NCBI RefSeq assembly: GCF_014696345.1 | Contig: NZ_JACJPY010000040.1 | Span: 1 to 37,468, forward strand | DNA: 37,468 nucleotides | Source: Pseudanabaena cinerea FACHB-1277 | GTDB lineage: Bacteria > Cyanobacteriota > Cyanobacteriia > Pseudanabaenales > Pseudanabaenaceae | Reading direction: 5' to 3' | Part shown: positions 25,983-34,083 of the stretch, piece after piece | How positions within the stretch are numbered: the stretch's first letter is position 1 | How the letters are laid out: each line of letters opens with the position of its first letter | Translations under genes and position numbers: made by a program | The notes under the pieces: model-generated | The model's database searches: none | What the model saw: the letters and a program-made list of their open reading frames with translations, nothing else | What the model was told of the DNA's origin: nothing

Positions 25983-26786
25983 ATGCAACCAGATCCGAAC
26001 CCCCAAGGACAAGAGCGTGAGGTCAAAACCATAGGCGGTGCGGCGATCGATGGCACACCGATCGCCTACATTATCGTGCTTGCCTCAGTTGTCACCGTGC
26101 TTGCCTTTGTGCCTTTTTCGATTGTGCTTGGCTCTGGCAAAGGTATTCCCCTCAGTCAAAGCATTTTCCCCTTGCTGGGCTGGCTCCTCGGACCGATCGC
26201 AGGTGCTTTGGCAAGTGGTATCGGCACATTAATTGGCATTTTTCTAGCCCCCTATACCGCAGGCGTACCAGCGATCGCCATTTGGGGAGCCGTAATTGCC
26301 AGTTTTACCGCAGGGGCAATGGCAGATCAAGATGCAGGCTCTAGTCGTAAATATCGTAAATATTGGTACATTGGCTTGACATTTCTATTTGGCTTAGAAT
26401 TAGCCGCCTATGCCTATCTTGCCCATCGCAACTTGATCCCCGTAAATACATTTATCGCAGGTTCATTTATCAACTGGTCTGCCCTATTATTATTTGCCCT
26501 GCCCACCCGTTCCCTCTTTGCCAAAATGATCAGCAGTCCCAATATGGCGATCGTGGCGATTGGTATTTTTGGCGGTACTTGGACGATTTGCGGACTAGCG
26601 CATCTTAGCCAAGTTGCCTTTACCTATTACCTATTCAACTGGCCAGAGCCAATCTGGAATACTTTAATTCCGATTATTCCCGTTGAAAATTTAATGCGTG
26701 GTCTATCGGGAGCGGTGATTGGCACTGGTGTAATTTCTGGCTTGCGAGCCATTAAACTCGTCAAACCCAAGCAAGCAATTTATTAG
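25983..26786 (+). CDS. membrane protein resembling an ECF transporter S component
   Basis: I do not recognise a specific family. The 267-residue protein has about six hydrophobic segments. Its first half (AYIIVLASVVTVLAFVPF, then FPLLGWLLGPIAGALASGIGTLIGIFLAPYTAG) has the glycine/alanine pattern of small integral substrate-binding (S) components of ECF vitamin transporters. The final helix ends in a basic tail (RAIKLVKPKQ). It begins 11 nt after lpxA with an AGGAAAG ribosome binding site, so it is probably co-transcribed with it. No EcfA/EcfT genes are adjacent. The vitamin or substrate cannot be guessed. The ECF assignment is tentative. Confidence 0.6.
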   Translation: MQPDPNPQGQEREVKTIGGAAIDGTPIAYIIVLASVVTVLAFVPFSIVLGSGKGIPLSQSIFPLLGWLLGPIAGALASGIGTLIGIFLAPYTAGVPAIAIWGAVIASFTAGAMADQDAGSSRKYRKYWYIGLTFLFGLELAAYAYLAHRNLIPVNTFIAGSFINWSALLLFALPTRSLFAKMISSPNMAIVAIGIFGGTWTICGLAHLSQVAFTYYLFNWPEPIWNTLIPIIPVENLMRGLSGAVIGTGVISGLRAIKLVKPKQAIY

Positions 26787-26812
26787 TATCCCATTTCTTC
26801 CTTTGCTGAGAC

Positions 26813-26854
26813 AGGATAGGAGCATCACCAATCGCCGTTCCTATCCTATTCTTA
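26813..26854 (+). terminator. terminator hairpin after the lpxA-membrane protein pair
   Basis: Perfect arms AGGATAGGA (26813-26821) and TCCTATCCT (26839-26847), 17-nt loop, followed by ATTCTTAT and a later T-run. Moderately strong. Confidence 0.55.
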
Positions 26855-26904
26855 TGCTGATTTTTATGTCAAAATAGTTTTAATACTCAATAGCCTAATC
26901 TGTA

Positions 26905-27471
26905 ATGTCTGCAATTTCGATCAAAGTCCCTAAACAAAAAGTCAAAAATCCGCCCCTACAGGTACATACCCTAGGCGATCGCGTCCTGCGGCAACCCGCA
27001 AAACGCATCAGCAAAGTCAATGATGAAATTCGGCAAATAATTGTTAATATGCTGCAAACCATGTACAGCAATGATGGTATTGGTTTAGCCGCGCCGCAAG
27101 TGGGCATTAACAAACAATTGCTAGTCATTGACATCGAACTCAAGGATGAAAGCAAGCCGCCCTTAGTGATGATCAATCCTGAAATTAAGAGTATGGGTGG
27201 CGACCTCGTGACTGGGGAAGAAGGATGTCTGAGTATTCCTGAAGTATTTCTGGATGTGGTGCGTCCTGATCAGATTGAGGTTTCCTATCGCGATGAGGAT
27301 GGCAGACCGCAAAAATTAGTAACCAATGGTCTATTGGCTAGGGTAATCCAGCATGAAATGGATCATTTAAATGGAGTGCTTTTTGTCGATCGCGTCAAAA
27401 ATGCAGTTGCCTTAAATAAAGAGCTAGTTGCTCACGGTTTCGCCACCAAGGATGTGCAAGCATTGCAATAA
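26905..27471 (+). CDS. def: peptide deformylase
   Basis: A 188-residue metalloenzyme that removes the formyl group from nascent N-terminal methionine. All three active-site motifs are intact: GIGLAAPQVG (58-67), EEGCLS with the metal Cys at 108, and QHEMDH with metal ligands His150 and His154 and catalytic Glu151. Length is normal. It stands alone, with a 118-nt upstream gap holding the preceding hairpin. Confidence 0.96.
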   Translation: MSAISIKVPKQKVKNPPLQVHTLGDRVLRQPAKRISKVNDEIRQIIVNMLQTMYSNDGIGLAAPQVGINKQLLVIDIELKDESKPPLVMINPEIKSMGGDLVTGEEGCLSIPEVFLDVVRPDQIEVSYRDEDGRPQKLVTNGLLARVIQHEMDHLNGVLFVDRVKNAVALNKELVAHGFATKDVQALQ

Positions 27472-27590
27472 CAGCGATCGCTTCGATCAACTCCCAACCA
27501 AATTTACCAATTTGCCCTGTGCAAATTACATCCTCATCCAATCCTTCAACATCGTTATCGCCATTCCATTCGTCTCAAAGGATACGACTA

Positions 27591-27601
27591 TAGGACTTAC
27601 G
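27591..27601 (+). repeat. TAGGACTTACG motif, copy 2
   Basis: The 11-mer TAGGACTTACG also occurs at 15771-15781. Here it overlaps the stop codon of the minus-strand HIRAN-like gene (27597-27599). The motif is frequent near small repeats and IS remnants in cyanobacterial genomes as I recall. Confidence 0.4.
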
Positions 27602-28358
27602 TATAAATCGCTAAAACCTGACTAAACTCCTGAAAAACTGCACCAGAAAACGGATGAAAATCATCTGACCATTCAGCCGTGAGACTGCATAGCAAACGAA
27701 ACTGTATTGGTGTTGGCGGCAGATTCACACGCTCAACAGTGACATTAACCTGACTAGGGCGATCACAAACCAACTCAAAAAAATCTTGAGTAAAATAACG
27801 CGGACAATAGCCCACAAAATGTAAATCCTCAGTCCGTAAAATCAAAGCCCGTGAATCAAACTTATTTTGCATATCATGGGTAATCAGTAACCTTGTCCCC
27901 ACTTCCAAAGTCCGTACATATTGTTCAACATCACTAGGAAAATGTCTTAAACCATGCGCGAAAAAGTGAACATGATAAACCCCATTTTCATCACGCTCAG
28001 GACAAGGAAAAACCTCAAAGCTATCAGTTTGACGCTTACCACCACTACGCGCCAACAAAGCGATCGGATCATCTTGGTGAGCAGGAATATTTAACCACTG
28101 CACAAAATCTTTATAGTCAGGACGCGATCGCTTTAGCAGCCGATTGGCAAACAAAGGGAAAAGTTCAGGCGAAGTATAGTGATAGTCAAAATCAGGAAAA
28201 GACCAGATCGGTTGAAAATTAGCCTCTTTCTCAGCTTTTCTCGCTCCCTGAATATAGACAAAGTGATACATCCCATCTTCATGGGTCAGTTTCCCCACAG
28301 GAAACCAAGTACGGGAGATTGAATCTTGCCAAGCTAAAAATAGAGTTTTCAATACCAA
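27597..28358 (-). CDS. HIRAN-domain protein with a HipA N-subdomain-like (HipS-like) N-terminus
   Basis: A 253-residue protein in two parts. Residues 1-95 (TLFLAWQDSISRTWFPVGKLT, then YHFVYIQGARKA and SPELFPLFANRLL) resemble the N-terminal subdomain 1 of HipA kinases, which is a separate protein, HipS, in HipBST systems. Residues about 120-215 (VYHVHFFAHGLRHF, VGTRLLITHDMQNKFDSRALIL, HFVGYCPRYF) resemble a HIRAN domain, a DNA-end or damage-associated fold. The listed start is a TTG seven bases after the stop of the decayed HipA-like kinase upstream, so the two were an operon. It may have modulated that kinase. Both domain assignments are from motif recognition only. Confidence 0.65.
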   Translation of the reverse strand: MVLKTLFLAWQDSISRTWFPVGKLTHEDGMYHFVYIQGARKAEKEANFQPIWSFPDFDYHYTSPELFPLFANRLLKRSRPDYKDFVQWLNIPAHQDDPIALLARSGGKRQTDSFEVFPCPERDENGVYHVHFFAHGLRHFPSDVEQYVRTLEVGTRLLITHDMQNKFDSRALILRTEDLHFVGYCPRYFTQDFFELVCDRPSQVNVTVERVNLPPTPIQFRLLCSLTAEWSDDFHPFSGAVFQEFSQVLAIYT

Positions 28359-28366
28359 CGATCTCG

Positions 28367-28833
28367 TTAATTTAGTAGTCTTTTTTTGTTGATTTCTAAC
28401 ATTTTTAAGCTAAAGTCCACAGCCACAGGAGAAATCCGATGCTCTGGTATCTGCCTAAAGATAGACTCTACATCTTGCATGGGGATTTTGGCTAGTTGGT
28501 TTAACCATCTCTAGGATAACTAGATACTATCCCCGCAAGGATATCGTTACCGTGAATCAGCGCTGTATCCTTTGACAGAAAATTAGTTGCAATCACCCCA
28601 TTACGGTTTTGCCAAGTAGCCAGTTCATAGCTTGCATGGGGTAAGCCTAATAATTCGGCAAGTTCAGAGGCAACTTTTTCAGACCAGTCTTCCCCCGTAT
28701 TAGGGCGAACCTGTTTAAAAAGACATTTACCTAAATCACGATGATTAAACCAAAATTTGAATTTACTACCCATAGCCTCTTCAGACTCAGCCGCATCCTC
28801 TGGAACCTCAATAATTTGAAACAGATTACTCAT
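28367..28833 (-). pseudogene. HipA-like kinase remnant: N-terminus and C-terminus joined by a large internal deletion
   Basis: The first 110 residues read openly (28833 to 28501). They contain GSKFKFWFNHRDLGKCLFKQ, which looks like the nucleotide-binding start of HipA-family kinases, and KVASELAELLGLPHASYELA. The frame then stops at TAA 28501-28503. In another frame, beginning at about 28507 and ending at 28367, sits WLNQLAKIPMQDVESI... followed by PVAVDFSLKMLEINKKRLLN. This looks like the last 45 residues of the same family. The middle, where the catalytic Asp and DFG-like motifs belong (roughly 150 residues by family length), is missing. The gene is therefore a dead kinase, unless the short N-terminal product has its own role. 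The HIRAN-like gene follows seven bases downstream. Confidence 0.7.
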
Positions 28834-29166
28834 CTAAACCACTACGCCTAGCCATTGACTGACACTTGCAGAACTTCAATAGCATTATCTCCTAGAATAA
28901 TCCTAGAGGTTGGTTAGTAGCCTTTATCACCGATAGCAAATCCATCATTTCGGGTAGTTCTGACAGTTCCATCAACGAATTGTTTACAGCAAGAAATTTT
29001 CTGGAAAAACATAGTCATTTTAAAACTTACACTGATGCTGTATTGGCTGTAAAAAGTAATCATGTCAGAGCTTTTTGCTATCTTAGGAACTTGACATGGT
29101 TAAATACGATCATAATTTCTGATGCTTCGCGTCAAAAATTGATCGTATTAATTTTAAATTGACATT
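28834..29166. other. gap upstream of glmS
   Basis: About 333 bases between the HipA remnant (minus) and glmS (plus). A 60-codon frame here (28980-29162) has no family features and is rejected. A TTGACA hexamer at 29091-29096 and the inverted repeat at 29103-29149 are the only notable elements. Confidence 0.5.
29103..29149 (+). promoter_or_regulatory. inverted repeat in the glmS leader
   Basis: AATACGATCA (29103-29112) and TGATCGTATT (29140-29149) form a perfect 10-bp stem with a 27-nt loop; the second arm ends 17 nt before the glmS ATG. Pairing extends partly into the flanking A/T. I do not see the conserved core of a glmS ribozyme. Could be an operator or leader hairpin. Confidence 0.45.
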
Positions 29167-31044
29167 ATGTGTGGAATTGTTGGCTACATCGGGCATCGTT
29201 CGGCAAATGAAGTTTTGATCTCAGGATTACGCAAGCTGGAATATCGCGGCTACGATTCCGCAGGCGTAGCGACAATTCCTGACATTGACGGCAGCGATCG
29301 CAGTTTGCATCGGGTGAGGGCTAAGGGAAAGTTATCGCAATTGGAAGAGAAACTCAAGGCTGATACGGCTCCAACTGCGCCCATTGGCATTGGGCATACA
29401 AGATGGGCAACCCACGGCAAGCCCGAAGAACATAATGCCCACCCTCACACCAATACCACTGGCAATTTAGCGGTAGTTCAAAATGGCATTGTTGAGAACT
29501 ATCATTTACTGCGAATTGAATTAAAGGAACAAGGTCATATTTTTGTCAGTGAGACAGATACGGAAGTGATTCCCCACATGATCGCTGAATATCTAACTCA
29601 GTTGGCACATTTGGGCAATGTGATTCCAGAGCGATCGCCTTCAGTATTATTTGAGGCAGTCAGGCTCACGGTTGAGAAGTTGCAAGGAGCCTATGCGATC
29701 GCCGTCATTCATGCCGACTATCCCGATGAATTAATCGTGGTGCGGCAGCAAGCGCCCCTAGTGATTGGCATTGGCAAAGATGAGAATTTCTGTGCTTCCG
29801 ATACTCCTGCTCTCGTTGCCTATACCCGTACCGTAATTCCTTTAGAAAATGGCGAGATTGCCAGAATTACTAAGGATGCAGTGCAGGTATTTAATGCTAA
29901 AGGCGATCGCCTCCGCCGTGCGCCCCAAACCCTCAACTGGAACCCCACGATGGTTGAGAAGCAAGGCTTCAAGCATTATATGCTCAAGGAAATCTATGAG
30001 CAACCTGGGGTATTTCGGGCAGGGCTGGCGCGGTATATTAGCGAAGCGAATCATGTGCAGCTAGGTTTACCCGCAGGATTTATTGATTCCATTGAACGGG
30101 TGGAAATTCTCGCCTGTGGAACCAGTTGGCACGCTTCTTTAATTGGCAAATATCTATTAGAGCAGGTCGCGGGTATTCCCACCACGGTGCAATATGCTTC
30201 TGAATATCGCTATTCGCCGCCGCCTTCTCTAAACAACACCTTGGTGATTGGCGTGACTCAATCGGGCGAAACCGCCGACACCTTAGCAGCGCTAGAACTG
30301 GCTAAATCAAGGGGCGATCGCTGCTTGGGCATCACCAACCGTACCGAAAGTTCCATTGCCAGAGTTGCCGATGCCATTATCGATACTCAAGCAGGAATTG
30401 AGATCGGTGTGGCTGCCACCAAAACCTTTATCGCCCAACTGCTGATCTTCTACTTACTTGCCCTAGACTTTGCCGCTAGGGGCAAATTAACAGAAGTACA
30501 GATTCAGGAATTTATCGAAGGACTACGGCAATTACCCGCCTATATGGAACGGATTTTGGAAGGTCAAGAGCGTTACATTGAAGACCTATCGCGCCTGTTT
30601 ACCCATACTAAAGATTTTATCTTTTTAGGACGCGGCATTAATTTCCCGATCGCCCTTGAAGGGGCGTTGAAACTGAAGGAAATTAGTTATATCCATGCCG
30701 AAGGTTATCCCGCAGGCGAAATGAAGCATGGACCGATCGCCCTCCTTGATGAGGATGTGCCTGTCGTGGCGATCGCTACCCCTGGGGCAGTGTATGAAAA
30801 AGTGTTATCTAACTCTCAAGAGGCAAAGGCGAGGGATGCCAAACTCATCGGCGTTGCCCCCATTGACGATCTCGCCGCCCATGAAGTATTCGATCACATT
30901 TTGCCGATTCCCATTGTCGATGAAATCTTTTCGCCAGTCTTGACCGTAATTCCCTTGCAATTATTGTCCTATCATGTGGCAGCCCATCGTGGGCTTGATG
31001 TCGACCAGCCCCGTAATCTTGCTAAATCAGTCACCGTAGAGTAA
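29167..31044 (+). CDS. glmS: glutamine--fructose-6-phosphate aminotransferase (isomerizing)
   Basis: A 625-residue enzyme making glucosamine-6-phosphate from fructose-6-phosphate and glutamine, the entry to peptidoglycan and lipopolysaccharide amino sugars. The N-terminal glutaminase starts MCGIVGYIG with nucleophile Cys2, followed by HTRWATHGKPEEHNAHPH. The two SIS domains contain CGTSWHASLIGKY, GVTQSGETADTLAAL and LGRGINFPIALEGALKLKEISYIHAE. The C-terminus LDVDQPRNLAKSVTVE is canonical. A strong terminator follows. Confidence 0.97.
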   Translation: MCGIVGYIGHRSANEVLISGLRKLEYRGYDSAGVATIPDIDGSDRSLHRVRAKGKLSQLEEKLKADTAPTAPIGIGHTRWATHGKPEEHNAHPHTNTTGNLAVVQNGIVENYHLLRIELKEQGHIFVSETDTEVIPHMIAEYLTQLAHLGNVIPERSPSVLFEAVRLTVEKLQGAYAIAVIHADYPDELIVVRQQAPLVIGIGKDENFCASDTPALVAYTRTVIPLENGEIARITKDAVQVFNAKGDRLRRAPQTLNWNPTMVEKQGFKHYMLKEIYEQPGVFRAGLARYISEANHVQLGLPAGFIDSIERVEILACGTSWHASLIGKYLLEQVAGIPTTVQYASEYRYSPPPSLNNTLVIGVTQSGETADTLAALELAKSRGDRCLGITNRTESSIARVADAIIDTQAGIEIGVAATKTFIAQLLIFYLLALDFAARGKLTEVQIQEFIEGLRQLPAYMERILEGQERYIEDLSRLFTHTKDFIFLGRGINFPIALEGALKLKEISYIHAEGYPAGEMKHGPIALLDEDVPVVAIATPGAVYEKVLSNSQEAKARDAKLIGVAPIDDLAAHEVFDHILPIPIVDEIFSPVLTVIPLQLLSYHVAAHRGLDVDQPRNLAKSVTVE

Positions 31045-31086
31045 ATATTGAGGGGCAGCGCTTCGCGCCGCTCCTCAATATTTTTT
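31044..31086 (+). terminator. terminator after glmS
   Basis: Arms AATATTGAGG (31044-31053) and CCTCAATATT (31073-31082), with a G/C-rich inner palindrome (GCGCTTCGCGC) and a TTTTTT run. It overlaps the glmS stop codon. Confidence 0.85.
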
Positions 31087-31102
31087 ATTTGCAGCAAAAT
31101 CT

Positions 31103-31810
31103 ATGCAGTGGTTTCAAAAATTAACTAGCACGATCGCTGATTCCCTCTGGCAAAAAAACTGCCCCATTTGTAATCGCCCTGCGGACTTGATCCTTTGCCG
31201 CGACTGCGATCGCCAAATTGCCGCCCATCAGTCCCCCGAATTTTTACAAAAGGATCACCCCATTAATCCTCATATTCCCCTCTACAGTTGGGGCATTTAC
31301 GATGGTGCGCTCAAACGGGCGATCGCCGCCTGCAAATATGAAAACCATCCCGAAATCATGCAAGCAATCGCGATCAAAATTGCCGACCAATGGCAGCGAT
31401 CGCCAATGCCAAACAACACAAAAAAAAATCTAGCGATCGTTCCCATTCCCCTCCATGCCAACAAGCTCAAATCCAGAGGATTCAACCAAGCCGAAGTTGC
31501 CGCACGTCAGTTTTGCGATCGCACAGGTTTAAGGTGCTATCCACAATTATTACAACGAATAAAGGACACAAAGGCGCAAATGCTCACTCAAAGCGTAACC
31601 GAACGTCAAGAGAACCTATCGCAAGCATTCACTGCTCAAGTTACGCCCAAGCAACACCAAGTCATCCTATTTGACGACATTTACACAAGCGGCGCAACCA
31701 TCCGCGAGGCAATAGCCACTCTTAGCAAAGCCAATACAAAGGTATGTGGTGTAATCGTCATCGCTCGCCCACAAATACCCAAAGCCCAAAAGCTAAAAGC
31801 CAACAGCTAA
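31103..31810 (+). CDS. ComF family phosphoribosyltransferase-like protein
   Basis: A 235-residue protein. A double-CxxC zinc knuckle near the N-terminus (CPICNRPADLILCRDCDRQI, about 20-39) is followed by a type I PRTase domain. The PRPP-binding loop is VILFDDIYTSGATIREA (about 188-204), and the NKLKSRGFNQAEVAARQF stretch is typical of ComF. ComF assists DNA uptake during natural transformation in Firmicutes and Haemophilus, and is needed for competence in Synechocystis. It starts 58 nt after glmS, beyond a terminator. Its stop interlocks with the stop of the opposite DUF1825 gene over CTAA. Confidence 0.88.
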   Translation: MQWFQKLTSTIADSLWQKNCPICNRPADLILCRDCDRQIAAHQSPEFLQKDHPINPHIPLYSWGIYDGALKRAIAACKYENHPEIMQAIAIKIADQWQRSPMPNNTKKNLAIVPIPLHANKLKSRGFNQAEVAARQFCDRTGLRCYPQLLQRIKDTKAQMLTQSVTERQENLSQAFTAQVTPKQHQVILFDDIYTSGATIREAIATLSKANTKVCGVIVIARPQIPKAQKLKANS

Positions 31811-32130
31811 GCTTGGCTAGAAATTTCCGCCTTCATCCGCTCCAAAGTAAAATTCATTTGGTCAAACATTTGTTGCGGAGTAATACCAAAATTTCCCAGT
31901 TGGTTTTCCAATTGCTTGAGCGTCATCTGCGCCATAAAGTCATCAGAAAGCTCAAACCGCTTCATAAAGATTTTATAACGATCCATCATCTCTTCCATTT
32001 TTTCAATAAAGAGAATTTTCCCTTCCCGATCAAACTTGCCATAGCTACTTCCTAGCTGTGTCAGAGCTTGATAATCTTGAAATAGATTACGCGCTTCATG
32101 CTGTACGATTTCAGAGTCAAAAAATGCCAT
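31807..32130 (-). CDS. DUF1825 family protein (conserved cyanobacterial)
   Basis: A 107-residue helical protein. FFDSEIVQHEARNLFQDYQ, SYGKFDREGKILFIEKMEEMM, YKIFMKRFELSDDFMAQMT and GITPQQMFDQMNFTLERMK identify the DUF1825 family, found across cyanobacteria and without a known function. No membrane or signal segment; rich in Met and charged residues with likely coiled helices. It overlaps the comF end by four bases and is convergent to it. Confidence 0.88.
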   Translation of the reverse strand: MAFFDSEIVQHEARNLFQDYQALTQLGSSYGKFDREGKILFIEKMEEMMDRYKIFMKRFELSDDFMAQMTLKQLENQLGNFGITPQQMFDQMNFTLERMKAEISSQA

Positions 32131-32273
32131 AACTATTACTTACAGAATCTAACAACTATCCTCATCTTACAAGCTAGATCAGTGATCGCTGAATTACCCG
32201 AAGTGGGGATATCACCCCAAAATCATTACCGTCAATACAACTTGTACGGCGATCTCCATAACCTGTCAAAAAG

Positions 32274-32528
32274 CTAAGTCATAATTGGCACAGCCCGCTC
32301 GCGCTTGCGGGGCAGAAACCTGACAGAGATTCGCTTCAGCCCACATTGCTCTTCAAGCTCATGGACATAATCCACGCCTTCCCCACTATGCTCGCGATTG
32401 TCTAGATCCTCAAGTACACCCAAGATCTGTGCGTCTAGTCCTGGCTGTCCTATGAATAAGTGCATCAGGGTTTCACAATTATCATCATCGGGGTAGATGG
32501 GAATGTAGTAAATGTAGGGAATATCCAT
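32274..32528 (-). CDS. small acidic protein of unknown function
   Basis: An 84-residue frame that I do not recognise. The N-terminus is aromatic and acidic (MDIPYIYYIPIYPDDDN), the middle LFIGQPGLDAQILGVLEDLDN is hydrophobic/helical, and the C-terminus is basic (RFLPRKRERAVPI). The composition and length are gene-like, and it lies on the same strand as DUF1825 about 140 nt upstream of it. No strong ribosome binding site before the ATG at 32528. Probably a real cyanobacterial hypothetical. Confidence 0.55.
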   Translation of the reverse strand: MDIPYIYYIPIYPDDDNCETLMHLFIGQPGLDAQILGVLEDLDNREHSGEGVDYVHELEEQCGLKRISVRFLPRKRERAVPIMT

Positions 32529-32864
32529 AAATAATTAAAAGTAACTAAACGCGGTCAAGCTAGTGATTATACCAATTCATGAAAGTGTTGCCACATTTTC
32601 GTAAATTGAAAACCAAACCCATTAAAGGTTTTTAAATCACGAAATGGCTACGCAATTTTCTGATTTGGTATTGGCTCTCTACAAAGATTATAGCGACACT
32701 TAGACTTGTGTGAGCGCTTAAGATTTTGCTTAAAATTTTGTAATACAAAGCCAAGCACTGAAAAGCATAAACTAGAACTCTAGTCTAGAATATTAGAATC
32801 TTTATCAAGCCAAAGCGATCGACTAGGATCGCACCTAGGATCGCCAACTGCGATTTACTTAATC
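32529..32864. other. gap upstream of moeB with a repeat copy
   Basis: About 336 bases. The first part is the 103-bp repeat (32569-32671, minus orientation). The rest is A/T-rich and should contain the moeB promoter. No ORF supported. Confidence 0.55.
32569..32671 (-). repeat. 103-bp dispersed repeat with ATACCAA inverted ends, copy in minus orientation
   Basis: Ends are ATACCAATTCA on one side and the complement of ATACCAAATCA on the other, giving terminal inverted repeats of about 10 bp. The inside matches the copy at 35048-35150 at most positions (AAATGGCTA-type block, GATTTAAAAAC, GGGTTTGGTTTTCAA, GTGG) with the same total length. It has no coding capacity. This looks like a MITE or a small non-autonomous element. 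Confidence 0.75.
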
Positions 32865-34037
32865 ATGCTCAACCCAGATTTAAATACAATTCAACTCACC
32901 CAAGATGACTACGAGCGCTACTCGCGGCATCTGATCTTGCCAGAGGTGGGCGTAGAAGGACAAAAACGCCTCAAGGCTGCCAATGTCCTCTGTATCGGCA
33001 CAGGCGGGTTAGGCTCACCCCTGTTATTGTATCTTGCTGCCGCAGGGGTTGGACGCATCGGCATTGTCGATTTTGATGTGGTAGATACCTCTAATTTGCA
33101 GCGTCAGGTCATCCATAGCACCAGCACCGTCGGCAAACCCAAGATCGAATCCGCCAAGACCCGCATTTTAGAAATTAATCCCTATTGCCAGATTGATCTC
33201 TACAACACCAATATATCTTCGGCAAACGCTCTAGAGATCATGGCTCCCTACGACATCATCGTTGATGGCACTGATAACTTCCCCACCCGCTATCTGGTTA
33301 ACGATGCCTGTGTGCTGCTAAATAAACCCAATGTTTACGGTTCAATTTTCCGTTTTGAAGGACAGGCGACTGTCTTTAACTATGAGGGCGGCCCCAACTA
33401 TCGCGATCTCTATCCAGAGCCACCACCACCAGGATTAGTGCCTTCCTGCGCCGAGGGCGGTGTGCTGGGCATTCTGCCAGGCATTATCGGCTTAATTCAA
33501 GCCACCGAAACTGTTAAAATTATCCTTGGTCAAGGAAATACTTTGAGTGGGCGATTGTTGCTATACGATGCCCTGAAGATGACTTTCCGCGAATTGAAAT
33601 TACGTCCTAATCCAGTGCGTCCTGTGATCGACAAGCTGATTGATTATGAGATGTTTTGTGGTATCCCTCAACAAAAGGCAAATGATATGGAAGCACAACA
33701 GGCGATCGCCGAGATTTCCGTTACAGAATTGAAATCGATCATTGATGGTGGTGCATCTGACTATCTAATTATTGATGTGCGTAATCCTAATGAGTGGGAA
33801 ATTGGCAAGATCCCCAATACTGTTCTCGTGCCTTTACCAGAAATCGAAAATGGTAACGGTGTTCAGAAGGTGAAGGATTTGCTAGGTGATAAAAAGCTCA
33901 TTGCCCATTGCAAAATGGGTGGGCGATCAATGAAGGCTTTGGGCATTCTCAAGCAAGCTGGCATTGACGGGATCAATGTTACAGGCGGGATCAATGCTTG
34001 GAGCGAGCAAGTCGATCCAACGGTTCCTAAATACTAA
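32865..34037 (+). CDS. moeB: MoeB/ThiF-type adenylyltransferase fused to a rhodanese domain
   Basis: A 390-residue E1-like enzyme that adenylates the C-terminus of a ubiquitin-like sulfur carrier (MoaD or ThiS). The ATP site GTGGLGSPLLLYLAAAGVGRIGIVDFD lies at about 45-71. DLSNLQRQ-like DTSNLQRQ, DGTDNFPTRYLVND and the cysteine-bearing VPSCAEGGVLGILPG follow. The C-terminal rhodanese domain (about 290-390) has active-site HCKMGGRS with Cys. The first zinc CxxC of this family is replaced by NYRD in GGPNYRDLYP; only one Cys (FCGIP) is seen at the second site, so structural zinc is probably lost. As I recall, this is usual in cyanobacteria. Serves molybdopterin and/or thiamine sulfur transfer. 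Confidence 0.88.
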   Translation: MLNPDLNTIQLTQDDYERYSRHLILPEVGVEGQKRLKAANVLCIGTGGLGSPLLLYLAAAGVGRIGIVDFDVVDTSNLQRQVIHSTSTVGKPKIESAKTRILEINPYCQIDLYNTNISSANALEIMAPYDIIVDGTDNFPTRYLVNDACVLLNKPNVYGSIFRFEGQATVFNYEGGPNYRDLYPEPPPPGLVPSCAEGGVLGILPGIIGLIQATETVKIILGQGNTLSGRLLLYDALKMTFRELKLRPNPVRPVIDKLIDYEMFCGIPQQKANDMEAQQAIAEISVTELKSIIDGGASDYLIIDVRNPNEWEIGKIPNTVLVPLPEIENGNGVQKVKDLLGDKKLIAHCKMGGRSMKALGILKQAGIDGINVTGGINAWSEQVDPTVPKY

Positions 34038-34047
34038 AAGAATACAA

Positions 34048-34083
34048 AAAGAGAAAGGGCGCTTTGCGCCCTTTCTCTTTTAA
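34048..34083. terminator. terminator between moeB and the permease gene
   Basis: Perfect 15-bp stem AAAGAGAAAGGGCGC / GCGCCCTTTCTCTTT (34048-34062 and 34066-34080), 3-nt loop, then TT. Suits both convergent genes. Confidence 0.88.

Noticed and set aside
28980-29162. 60-codon ORF upstream of glmS
   Set aside because: No recognisable domain, no ribosome binding site, and it overlaps the glmS leader inverted repeat.
29103-29166. glmS ribozyme
   Set aside because: The leader is too short and I see no multi-helix conserved core; only a simple inverted repeat is present.
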